Shown here one piece after another: positions 42,373-51,400 of a stretch of DNA of 57,560 nucleotides (positions are counted from its first letter, which is position 1; every line of letters begins with the position of its first letter). Location: the NCBI GenBank assembly GCA_017441585.1, contig JAFRWW010000036.1, forward strand, positions 1 through 57,560. Direction: 5' to 3'. The notes below the pieces were generated by a model. That model was not told the origin of the DNA. It searched no databases and saw only the letters and a program-made list of their open reading frames with translations. Both the position numbers and the translations under genes were made by a program. Source of the DNA: Lachnospiraceae bacterium. Its GTDB lineage: Bacteria; Bacillota; Clostridia; Lachnospirales; Lachnospiraceae.

Positions 42373-45300
42373 ATCATAAGGATACCCTACATTTAGAGGC
42401 TAACTTCGAATCCTATATCACAAGAAAGCTAAGCGACCTTGAAAATGATGGATGGCGGGTTAGCGATGATGATACAGGGTTTGATGCAAATACAGCCCTT
42501 ATCATGTCGGATTTTATTGAATATTTTACTGCTACTGCTCCTGAAAAGGTTGATAAGATGCAGAAAGCATTAGGTTCTAACTGGCAGAAAAACCTTGGAC
42601 TTGCCCTTGTGAAATCCCTTGAAACAAAAGGGACCATACTTACTCTCCGTGAAGGATTCCAGATGGCGGGATATCAGACCATTACCTGTTCAGGCCATTA
42701 CCCTGATGACCCGAGGCTCCCGAAACTGAAGGATTATTATGATGCCAACATTCTCAGGGTGATGCGCCAGGTGCATTACCAGACGGCAGGGAAAAAGTCA
42801 TTAGACCTTGTTTTCTTTATTAACGGCATCCCTGTTGCCACATCTGAAATAAAGACAGAGCTTACCCAAAGCGTTGAGGATGCCATTATCGAGTACCAGA
42901 ACGAGCGCAAACCTGTAGAACCCGGTACAAACAGAAAAAACTACCTCTTAATGTACAAACGTGGAGCTGTTGTTCACTTTGCTATTTCTGAGGATGAAAT
43001 CTGGATGTGTACGGATCTTTCTCCCAAGCAGCCCAAATTCCTCCCATTCAACAGGGGAACCGAAGATGGCCATGCCGGGAATCCCCCTCTGCAGGAGAAT
43101 GACACAGACTATCCCACCGGCTATTTCTGGAATGATATATGCCGTAAGGATAACTGGCTCCGCATCTTCCATAATTTTGTCTTTGAGGAAGTAGAGAAGA
43201 AGGAAGACATCACAGGCAGGATCAAAGAAGTCCGCACCCAGATGTTCCCCCGGTTCCATCAGTGGGATTGCGTCATTAAATGCATAGCAGATGTCAAGGC
43301 TAATGGCGTAGGACAGAAATACCTTATTGAACATTCGGCGGGTTCAGGCAAGACAGAGACTATCACATGGCTGTCACATGAGCTTATACGCCTTATGGAA
43401 GATAATGGCGAGCGTATGTTTTCTTCTGTCATTGTCGTTACTGATCGTGTTGGCCTTGACACGAATATCAAAGGCACGATACAGCAGCTCAAAAAGACAA
43501 TGGGTCTTATCGAGATGGTCGGCGGTGATGCAGATCACAGGGCATCAGGTGCAAAGAGTAAACAACTTTCAAAAGCTATTCACGATAAGCGTGAAATTAT
43601 TGTTGTAACGCTCCAGACTTTCCCTTATGCCCTCGAAGCCATAGCAAATGACAAGGATTTAAAAAACCTAAAATTTGCTGTACTTATTGATGAAGCCCAC
43701 TCTTCCCAGGAAGGCGAGTTCTCCGGCAAGATGAAGGCCGCATTAAAATTTGCAGCAAAAAAATCGGGTAAGAAAAAGGCCGATGACGATGGCACAACAG
43801 ATGAGGATGCTATCAATGCATATTTCCTTGAGCAGCAGGAAGCAAAGAGCATGCCTGAAAACGTGTCATTCTTTGCTTTTACAGCTACGCCCAAAGCTGA
43901 GACCAAAACCATCTTTGGAAGGCCTGGTGACCGCATTGATGAAAAAACTAACCAGCCCATCCCGGAATCATTCCACCTCTATCCTATGAGGCAGGCTATC
44001 GAGGAAAACTACATAATTGATGTTCTTTTAGGCTATATGCCTTATAAGACTGCATACAACCTAAAGGAAGATGTTGTTCCAGAAAAAATGGTAAATGTGA
44101 GGGAAGCCCTCCGCACCATTGCCAAGTGGGAATCGCATCATCCTACTAACGTAATGAGCAAGGCTGAGTTTATAGTGGAACATTTTATCAAAAATGTCGC
44201 CATGCTCCTTGACGGTCAGGCTAAAGCTATGGTTGTAACATCCAGCCGTCCGGCGGTTATCCGCTACAAATACGCCATACAGGCTTATTTGAAGGCTCAT
44301 CCTGAATATGATAAGGATAAAGTTGAGAAAAGGCTTCAGTTCACAGTCCCTGGAGATCCTCTTGTAGCTTTCTCCGGTTCAGTCAAGGGTGAACTGGCTG
44401 TGATGCCCGAAGATGATAATATCGTTGATGAATTTGATTATCTCAAGGAAAACCCCTTTGCCATAATACGCAGGGATTATGATTATACCGAGGATAATCT
44501 CAATAACATTGGTTACCAGTCTATTGAGAACGCCTTTGACAAGCCCGAAAGCCGACTGCTTATTGTTGCTAACAAGTTCCAGACTGGTTTTAACCAGAGA
44601 AAACTTGTAGCAATGTACATCGACAAGCGCATCAATAATGATATAGAGATCGTTCAGACATACTCCCGCCTTAACCGTGTATTCCCCGGTAAGGACAAGG
44701 TATTTGTAATTGACTTTGCTAATGAGCCTGATACCGTTCTTAATGCCTTTAAAAAGTATGATACAGGGGCTAAGATGGAAAGTGCCCAGAATCTTGAGAT
44801 TATATATACAATAAAAGATGCCCTTGATAAGTCAAGTATCTATACACAGGATGAGTTTAATGCGTATAAGGTGGCAAAATACAAATCCATGACAGATGTG
44901 GATGCTACCCGCAAGGACTCCTATCGCATTAAGATATATAATCTGGTTTCTGTGCCCGCTGACCGCTGGAACTCACAGCTCAGAGCTCAGCAGAATGCTT
45001 ATAATACGTGGTGTGATGTTCTGAGCAGTGCAAGAAAGCAAAAGGATAATGATGGCATCAAGAGCGCTGAAATTCAACTTAAGAACATACAGGATGAGAT
45101 TGATAAGCTGATGGACTTCAAAAAAAAACTGAAGCGTTACAGATCTGCTTATGAGTACATTACGCAGATTATTGACCTCGGCGAACCTGATCTTGAAGTG
45201 TTCAGTAGTTTTACAAAGCTCCTGTCGAGAAAACTTGATGGTATTTCCGTTGATGAGATTGATATAAGTGCCCTGCTCTTATCTGATTATCGGATAAAGT

Positions 45301-45755
45301 CTCTTGAAACTCCTGTTGTTTCAGATGACGAAGAAAGGACTCTAAAACCTATGACCGCCGGAGGACAAGGCAGAGGCGGTAAGAAAGAATCTCTTCGGGT
45401 TATCGTTGCGAAGATCAATGAGATATGGGGAGAAAATGTATCTACTGATGTAGGAGCACGAACTATCAACGCCATTGCCGATTATGTGGCTGCTGATGAT
45501 ATCTCACGGATCCAGATACAGAACACTACTAATAGCAAGGAGGCGATTATTGCTGCCGGACGTATGGAGAGAATAATACAGCTTGCGGCTATCGCACTGA
45601 AAAATAATGAATTCGAGACTCTTGCGGACAAAATAATTAACGATCCTCAGACATGGAAGCCTCTTGCGGATGTTATTTATGACCTTGTGGATAAGAATAA
45701 GCGTATAGATATGCCTGAACTTATGCAGTACATGAGGTCAGGTAAGAAAGAATAA
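42369..45755 (+). CDS. hsdR: Type I restriction endonuclease/translocase subunit
   Basis: 1128 residues. N-terminal nuclease with D146, E160 and K162 (SLDLVFF… SEIKTEL). Two RecA-like motor domains follow: Walker A HSAGSGKTETI (about 323-333), DEAHSS (about 443), motif III FFAFTATPKAE, and motif VI QTYSRLNRVFPGKD (about 765). A helical C-terminus contacts the M2S core. It pulls in and cuts unmodified DNA far from the site. Full length and intact, so the system may be functional. Confidence 0.95.
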   Translation: MNHKDTLHLEANFESYITRKLSDLENDGWRVSDDDTGFDANTALIMSDFIEYFTATAPEKVDKMQKALGSNWQKNLGLALVKSLETKGTILTLREGFQMAGYQTITCSGHYPDDPRLPKLKDYYDANILRVMRQVHYQTAGKKSLDLVFFINGIPVATSEIKTELTQSVEDAIIEYQNERKPVEPGTNRKNYLLMYKRGAVVHFAISEDEIWMCTDLSPKQPKFLPFNRGTEDGHAGNPPLQENDTDYPTGYFWNDICRKDNWLRIFHNFVFEEVEKKEDITGRIKEVRTQMFPRFHQWDCVIKCIADVKANGVGQKYLIEHSAGSGKTETITWLSHELIRLMEDNGERMFSSVIVVTDRVGLDTNIKGTIQQLKKTMGLIEMVGGDADHRASGAKSKQLSKAIHDKREIIVVTLQTFPYALEAIANDKDLKNLKFAVLIDEAHSSQEGEFSGKMKAALKFAAKKSGKKKADDDGTTDEDAINAYFLEQQEAKSMPENVSFFAFTATPKAETKTIFGRPGDRIDEKTNQPIPESFHLYPMRQAIEENYIIDVLLGYMPYKTAYNLKEDVVPEKMVNVREALRTIAKWESHHPTNVMSKAEFIVEHFIKNVAMLLDGQAKAMVVTSSRPAVIRYKYAIQAYLKAHPEYDKDKVEKRLQFTVPGDPLVAFSGSVKGELAVMPEDDNIVDEFDYLKENPFAIIRRDYDYTEDNLNNIGYQSIENAFDKPESRLLIVANKFQTGFNQRKLVAMYIDKRINNDIEIVQTYSRLNRVFPGKDKVFVIDFANEPDTVLNAFKKYDTGAKMESAQNLEIIYTIKDALDKSSIYTQDEFNAYKVAKYKSMTDVDATRKDSYRIKIYNLVSVPADRWNSQLRAQQNAYNTWCDVLSSARKQKDNDGIKSAEIQLKNIQDEIDKLMDFKKKLKRYRSAYEYITQIIDLGEPDLEVFSSFTKLLSRKLDGISVDEIDISALLLSDYRIKSLETPVVSDDEERTLKPMTAGGQGRGGKKESLRVIVAKINEIWGENVSTDVGARTINAIADYVAADDISRIQIQNTTNSKEAIIAAGRMERIIQLAAIALKNNEFETLADKIINDPQTWKPLADVIYDLVDKNKRIDMPELMQYMRSGKKE

Positions 45756-45807
45756 AACCTTGGCAGATGAGAAATTATAATATAAATGATGGATTTAGGA
45801 GAAGCAA

Positions 45808-47280
45808 ATGGAACAGAATACAATAGATGAGATACTGATGTCGGGTTTTAGTCTGATTAACGTTAAGCCGTTTTATGATTTACCTATTAGTGAACAAAAT
45901 CATGAAGGAAAACGTAGTGTGATTCTCATGAAATACATTGGTGAGATGCCTGTATTGTGTCCAAAATGTAATATAAAGTTATATGCTCATACAGGTAAAG
46001 AATTACTTGTTAGCGATACTACTTTCGTAGGAGCACCGTCAAAACTCCAATTAAAGATTCCGAGAAAACGCTGTCATAAATGCGGATATATATATCAGCC
46101 TAAAATAGATTCGATAGATGAATCAAGATTTATGACAAAGCGTTTAGTAGCCAAAATAGCTAACCTTGCCTTAAAACGCAGTTTTGATGATATTGCAAAG
46201 GAATATGATGTTTCTAATGGCACGGCAAGAAATGTATTCAAAAGTTTTATAAGAGAAAAAAAGGAGGAATTAAGATTCCAGACTCCTGCATTCATAGGAC
46301 TTGATGAAATAAAAATAAAAAAACTTGGTGAACTGACTGTAATAACTGACCTGGAACATAAGACCCTATATGACATGCTGCAAGGGCGTAATCAGACATC
46401 CCTTACAGAATATTTTAACCAGATACCTAATAGAGAGCGAGTCTTGTGGGTTTGCACAGATATGTATCGTCCATTTGAGAAAAGTATAAAAACTACATTC
46501 CCTAATGCAAGATGGGTTATCGACCATTATCATGTAGTAGCCTATGCAAACAAAGCTATGGATGCGATAAGGATTAGTATTCAATCTAAAATGTCAAAAA
46601 AAGACCGGGTTGCCACTAAAAAGGGGTTGGCATATACTCTCCGTACCAGATTAGAAAAATTGTCGCTTGAGGATGCGGCGAAAATACGTGAATGCAGAGA
46701 AAATCTTGACCTTGAACCATTAGCCATAGCTTTTGATTTGAAGGAAGACTTCTTTAATATTTACGATAAAAATCTGGAATCCATAGATAACGCCAAAAAA
46801 GCCTTCGCCGATTGGGAAGCAAGTATTCCGGCTGATAAGATATATGATGATTTTAGAACTCTTGCAAAGACGGTTCATAATTTTTATGAGCAGATCTTTA
46901 ATTACTGGATATGTCCTATCGCTATAACTAATGGATTTACAGAATGCACTAATCGGATAATTAGGGAAAACAATATTCGTGGCAGGGGAAATTCATTTGA
47001 GATATTACGTGGTAGAACACTTTACAGGCATGCAAACCTTGAAAAAATTGAAAATAATGGAATGCTGCTTGGTCCATGTATTCCTAAAAAGGGACCTGTA
47101 TTCCATTATGAGGAAGTAAAGGGTATACAAGAAGTAGTTGCTGAGGATGAAAACACATATTTTAACAGCATGGACTACGACCCAACTATCGGTCTTATCC
47201 CAGGCATAAATTTTGATCCAGAGACAGGGGAGATATTTGATGAGACCCTATTAGAAGACTGGAATACTGAATTAGAATAA
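45808..47280 (+). CDS. tnp: ISL3-family transposase
   Basis: 490 residues. N-terminal zinc ribbon with C51-x2-C54 and C89-x2-C92, a helix-turn-helix (SFDDIAKEYDVSNGTARNVF) and the DDE catalytic core: D166 (IGLDEIKIKK), D239 (WVIDHYHVV; D218 of CTDMYRP is the other nearby Asp) and E379 (GFTECTNRI). Length, zinc motif and GFTECTNRIIRENNIRGRG match ISL3 transposases, which cut and paste with 8-base duplications. Intact, with ribosome site TTAGGAGAA. It lies 52 bases after hsdR, possibly read from the same transcript. Confidence 0.95.
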   Translation: MEQNTIDEILMSGFSLINVKPFYDLPISEQNHEGKRSVILMKYIGEMPVLCPKCNIKLYAHTGKELLVSDTTFVGAPSKLQLKIPRKRCHKCGYIYQPKIDSIDESRFMTKRLVAKIANLALKRSFDDIAKEYDVSNGTARNVFKSFIREKKEELRFQTPAFIGLDEIKIKKLGELTVITDLEHKTLYDMLQGRNQTSLTEYFNQIPNRERVLWVCTDMYRPFEKSIKTTFPNARWVIDHYHVVAYANKAMDAIRISIQSKMSKKDRVATKKGLAYTLRTRLEKLSLEDAAKIRECRENLDLEPLAIAFDLKEDFFNIYDKNLESIDNAKKAFADWEASIPADKIYDDFRTLAKTVHNFYEQIFNYWICPIAITNGFTECTNRIIRENNIRGRGNSFEILRGRTLYRHANLEKIENNGMLLGPCIPKKGPVFHYEEVKGIQEVVAEDENTYFNSMDYDPTIGLIPGINFDPETGEIFDETLLEDWNTELE

Positions 47281-47303
47281 CCTGCACATATCAGTAATCA
47301 AGA

Positions 47304-47344
47304 AAGGAGCATGACTATTCTGCTTATAGCCATGCTCCTTTTTC
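47304..47344 (+). terminator. Terminator after the transposase gene
   Basis: AAGGAGCATG, 17-base loop, CATGCTCCTT, then TTTC. A ten-base perfect stem. Its T-run overlaps the inner right-end repeat. Confidence 0.75.
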
Positions 47345-47358
47345 AACCCAAGATTTCA
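47339..47358 (-). repeat. Right subterminal repeat (inner copy, diverged)
   Basis: Reverse complement GTGAAATCTTGGGTTGAAAA differs from the core at two positions and lies 45 bases inside the outer right copy, mirroring the left end. Confidence 0.75.
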
Positions 47359-47384
47359 CTTTCTAAATTGCTCTAAAAAATGAC

Positions 47385-47410
47385 TTTTCAACCCAACTTT
47401 TCTGAAAGCC
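47385..47410 (-). repeat. Right terminal inverted repeat (outer)
   Basis: Reverse complement starts GGCTTTCA and continues with the core GAAAAGTTGGGTTGAAAA. It abuts the right copy of AATATTTT. Confidence 0.9.
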
Positions 47411-47418
47411 AATATTTT
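47411..47418. repeat. Target-site duplication, right copy
   Basis: AATATTTT, same as 37849-37856. Its last two bases are part of the amidase stop codon (TAA at 47419-47417, minus strand). Confidence 0.85.
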
Positions 47419-48301
47419 ACAGTTTTCCCGCAGCATGCAGATCCAGAAGCTGTCTCAGTTCCGCCACGGACTTCGTATTGATTATGGCCTCCGCATTTCC
47501 TGTATAGGCCCACTGACTTAAAAGCCAGCTCCACTCCTGAGGAGTAAAGCTTGCGGCCAAAGGTGAAGGCGTAGCCGCACCCACCGTACCGCTCACTGCA
47601 GGCAGGGACGCCGCGCTCACCGGAGATACATCCAGGGTTCCGTTCATAAGAGACTGTCCCGTACCTCCTGAGAGGAAACCTATTATGGCAGTGGCGTCGG
47701 CATGAGCCAGTCCTGCCGTTCCCACTCTTTCGAGCACCGCCCTGTCCGTAGGATAATCCAGAAAACAATGCTCTATTATGATAGCGGGCACGCCCTGTGC
47801 CACGGAATTTCTGATAAGACCGTAAAAATCGCCTCTGTCTCCCAGCTTAACCTTCACGCCTTTACTCTCCAGTCCCAGAGCGGATAACTGTCCCAGCACC
47901 TGGCTTCCCAGCTGTCGTCCCACCACCGCATGATTTCCGAATGCGGAGCTCCAGACCTCGCAGCCGGTCTTGTCATGGGGACCCGAAGCATTGAAATGTA
48001 AGCTCACCATAAGATTCGCCCCTACAGACTTTGCATAGGCGGCTCTCTGATCCAGAGACATCGGTGTATCTACCTCTCTGGTCATATACACGGTGACACC
48101 GGCATTGGCCAGTTCCATACGCAGCTGCTCCGCAATAGACAACGTCAGCGCCTTTTCCACGTATGGAGCATATATGGCACCACTGCCCTCGGTTCCTATG
48201 CCGCCGTGTCCCGGATCTATCACCACCACGCCCGCAAAGGCACTTTGAGCCAGAAACACTGTCATGATAAGCGTCATTAAGGTCAATACTGTTTTTTTCA
48301 T
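47417..48301 (-). CDS. N-acetylmuramoyl-L-alanine amidase, Amidase_3 type
   Basis: 294 residues. Signal peptide (LTLMTLIMTVFLAQSAFA), then a zinc amidase domain (24-215) with H32 (IDPGHGG), E49, H102 (SLHFNAS) and catalytic E177 (IIIEHCF). It cleaves the bond between muramic acid and the peptide stem in peptidoglycan, outside the cell. The C-terminal 75 residues include a Ser/Ala linker and a small helical tail ending HAAGKL. The ISL3 transposon is inserted exactly at its stop codon; the duplication keeps the stop intact, but the original 3' region now lies beyond the element. AAAGGAGAATAGG precedes the ATG. Confidence 0.92.
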   Translation of the reverse strand: MKKTVLTLMTLIMTVFLAQSAFAGVVVIDPGHGGIGTEGSGAIYAPYVEKALTLSIAEQLRMELANAGVTVYMTREVDTPMSLDQRAAYAKSVGANLMVSLHFNASGPHDKTGCEVWSSAFGNHAVVGRQLGSQVLGQLSALGLESKGVKVKLGDRGDFYGLIRNSVAQGVPAIIIEHCFLDYPTDRAVLERVGTAGLAHADATAIIGFLSGGTGQSLMNGTLDVSPVSAASLPAVSGTVGAATPSPLAASFTPQEWSWLLSQWAYTGNAEAIINTKSVAELRQLLDLHAAGKL

Positions 48302-48318
48302 CCTATTCTCCTTTTAGC

Positions 48319-48334
48319 GGCTTCATATGAAGCC
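48319..48334. other. Palindrome in the amidase leader
   Basis: GGCTTCATATGAAGCC, a perfect 16-base palindrome just upstream of the amidase ribosome site. TTGACA on the minus strand lies about 15 bases before it, so it could be an operator or a leader hairpin; no convincing -10 is seen. Confidence 0.45.
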
Positions 48335-48428
48335 ATGATCATCTTATGTCAAATAAAACACACAGATTGTAAAATAACATTTTTAAGGAGAATAATCAAG
48401 AAAATAATTCTTCTTATTATGCGATGCT

Positions 48429-51400
48429 TTACTTCGCCGAATTGGAAGAGACACTGGAGGGATTAAACAGTTTTGTAAACGCTCCTGCGTCACCGTTCTT
48501 TACCTTCACAGTGATCTTTACGCCGGCAGGTACGCCCTTAAACGCATCATCACCGATATGATTGATCACGCCGGTCTGTACCTTGATGCTCTGAAGATTG
48601 GTCAGTCCCTCAAAAGCACTCGCGCCAATGGACGTAAGAGCTGCAGGGAAGGTCAGCTTCTTAACCAGGGCACAGCCCTTAAACGCTCTGTCTCCGATGG
48701 ATATAAGCGCCTTATCAAGAGTGATCTTCTTGACGCCCGTACAGCCTGAGAAGGCATCCTTCTCCACATACTGAAGTTTCTTGGGCAGTGATATCTTCTT
48801 GATCAGCGTACAGCCCTCAAATGCGCCTTCCTTTATGGTGATAAGGTTCTTTGAAAGCTTCAGCGACTTAATGGAAGTACATCCCGCAAAGGCACGCTTT
48901 CCGACATATCTTACATTGCTGCCCATGCTCACCTTGGTGATGAGGGTATTCTTCTCGAATGCGCCGTCGGCTATACCCACTACATTGTACTTTGTCTTTT
49001 CCACCTTAATGGCGGTAGGCACCTTAACCTTGGTGACATTCTTGAACAAAGGATTGACTCCGATGACCTCCACTTCATTGCCGGAAACCACCTGGTACAT
49101 CACGCCCTTCTTATCGTTAAACCTGGGCTTATCCGAACCATCATCATCGACCTTCTCGGCCGCCACGCTCACCATGAACGTCTTTTTGTATATAGCGGCC
49201 GACGCCACGTCGGGCCACAGTGAATCATGAGCTCCGATGACACCGGATATACCTGAATCTCTTCTTTCAGCCACGAAGTCTCTGTTGGCAGGTAACACAT
49301 ACATATCAAGCAGTCCGTCACCCTCGCCAAGACCTGTAATTGTTCCGTCAGGATCTACAGTATAACCATCATCATCAGGATCAGGATTGACAAAGAAATA
49401 CTGCAAGCCTTCGGTTCCGTCACCGTCAGCATTCTTTCTGTCGGAGATTATCTCAGGAACAACATGAACAGTTCCGCCGGCATTTACACTTATGGTATCA
49501 GTTCCCTTATAAGTGACATTCTTTATAGCTGCGATCCTCTCCAGCTCGGAAGCATAAGCCGTCCTGTCGGTTGTTGCGTTGAAGAACTCATCACCTGGCT
49601 CAACAAACACGGTAAGCGTCTCAGTGAGCGTTCCGTCATCATCTGTCGACTCTGTGAAATCCGTATCCTCTACATGGATCACAGTCTCAAATGCCTGTCT
49701 CTGTTCAGGTGCGAGAGCTGTAACCCTTACTTGACTGAGTTCATACTCATCACCGTTGACATCAATACCAATATCAACAGACTGGGCCTTTGACTTGGCA
49801 TTACCGGTATTGACGATCTCTCCGCTCACACGATATTCATTTCTCTCACCGGTGTTTTCCACAGTCAGTCCGGAGACATCGAGATGGCTCTTAAGTTCCT
49901 CCGTAATGATCTCTTCGGCTATCACATCACCATCCTTGTCAACAACACTGACATATGCCTTGGTCACATTTGCATTTTCAGGTATTGTCACAACGCCGTT
50001 AAGGATCAGGTCCTCACCGCCTATCAGTTTATCAATGGATACCTCATCCGTATAATGCAGTCCAAAGTCATCCTCGGAAGGTTCGCCCTCTCCCTCTACA
50101 TAATCAGGGTCAAGAAGAACCGAATTGCCTTCTTCATCCACAGCCTTAACTCTGAGATCCTTTTGGGCAGTGAATCCATCATTCAGTATCCTGAAATTAA
50201 ATCCACCCCTGCTTCCGGCTTCAGCCGAAGAGAACTGAGCATCCTTGATCTTAACGCGACCTGCAGGATCCACCTTGAAGGCGACAGGCACACCCTTTTC
50301 ATTATCCATTACGGTGATGGGTACATAATCTTCCTCACTGAGATCATTCTTCTCGGATTCATTACCCTTTTCATCCACCACAATGTATTTTCTGGCAAAG
50401 CCGTCAGACTGGTCGGTAAACTCATCGTAACCAACCACTTTGTCCATAGCTCTGTATGAAAGGCCTATGAGACCTCCCTCGGGAGTAAGAGCAAAGGCGG
50501 GATTTCTGTAATGTGCGCCCGTCTTGCTGGTTATCTGCACAGGATAGGTGAGTTCGCTCTTATCTCCGTAACCTGAGAATCTCAGGGTAAAGAGCTGTTC
50601 TTCCTTGGATGCATTCTCGGGAAGGGCCGCCTCAAAACTGTCTTCCTCAACATCCTTCTTGACGCCGAGAACAGTCTGAGACCACATCACATACATATAC
50701 TTGCCTGAAGATTCCACATCGAAGGTACTTATATTGCTGGCGATCTCATCAGTGTTGATACGGTCATCCACCTCTGCCTTTTTACCTTCTACCAGTGTAA
50801 ATTCAGGTACATAACCCTTGTTTTCATCCTCAGGGGCCGACTTATCTATGTAATAGTAATACTTTCCGTCATGCGTCTTGCCCTTGATGTACAGCTTATT
50901 CTTGACCACATTTGAAATATCCACGGCAACGATGTCACCATCACTTAAATAGCACAGCCAGATGGCATCATCCGTCTTTGCAAACTTGACATTGCAGTCC
51001 TCGTCCTTATTGCTGGATATAACCATGGGAGAAGTAAACTTTCGGTCATTGAAGTCATACATCTGCATACAGATTTCTCTGTCCGAATAGGACTTCATAT
51101 CACCGTCCAGATCCATGGAGTATGCAAACAGACCTATATCATCACAGCTTATGGCGTCGGAATCAAGTATAACGGGAGCTCTTTTACTGCCCGTATTGGC
51201 TGAGCGTTCTTTGATAACAGGAGCCGTTCCTTCCTTCCAGTATCCGGAGCTGTCCAACTCTTCATCTATGGTTACGGAAGGCAGGAACTCAAAGAATCTC
51301 TGTCCGTAGAAGCAGTCAGCATAGGCCTCAGCCCTCTCTCTGACCTGATCTTCATTAAGATTATAGTCATCCTTAAACTCTTCTTCTATATATTCCTTCC

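Larger units (their letters stand above)
37857..47410 (+). mobile_element. ISL3-family transposon carrying a type I restriction-modification operon
   Basis: 9554 bp bounded by 26-base inverted ends (22 of 26 matching, both starting GG, sharing the core GAAAAGTTGGGTTGAAAA) and an 8-base direct duplication AATATTTT. It contains hsdM, hsdS, a YhcG-type nuclease, hsdR and, at the right, one ISL3 transposase gene, all on the plus strand. There is only one transposase and one pair of ends, so this is a unit transposon with cargo, not two IS copies around a segment. The region is visibly more A/T-rich than its surroundings. It lies between the convergent DUF3048 and amidase genes and touches the amidase stop codon. 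Confidence 0.9.

Noticed and set aside
37857..47410. Composite transposon or phage/plasmid island
   Set aside because: Only one transposase and one pair of ends occur; there are no integrase, phage, replication or conjugation genes.
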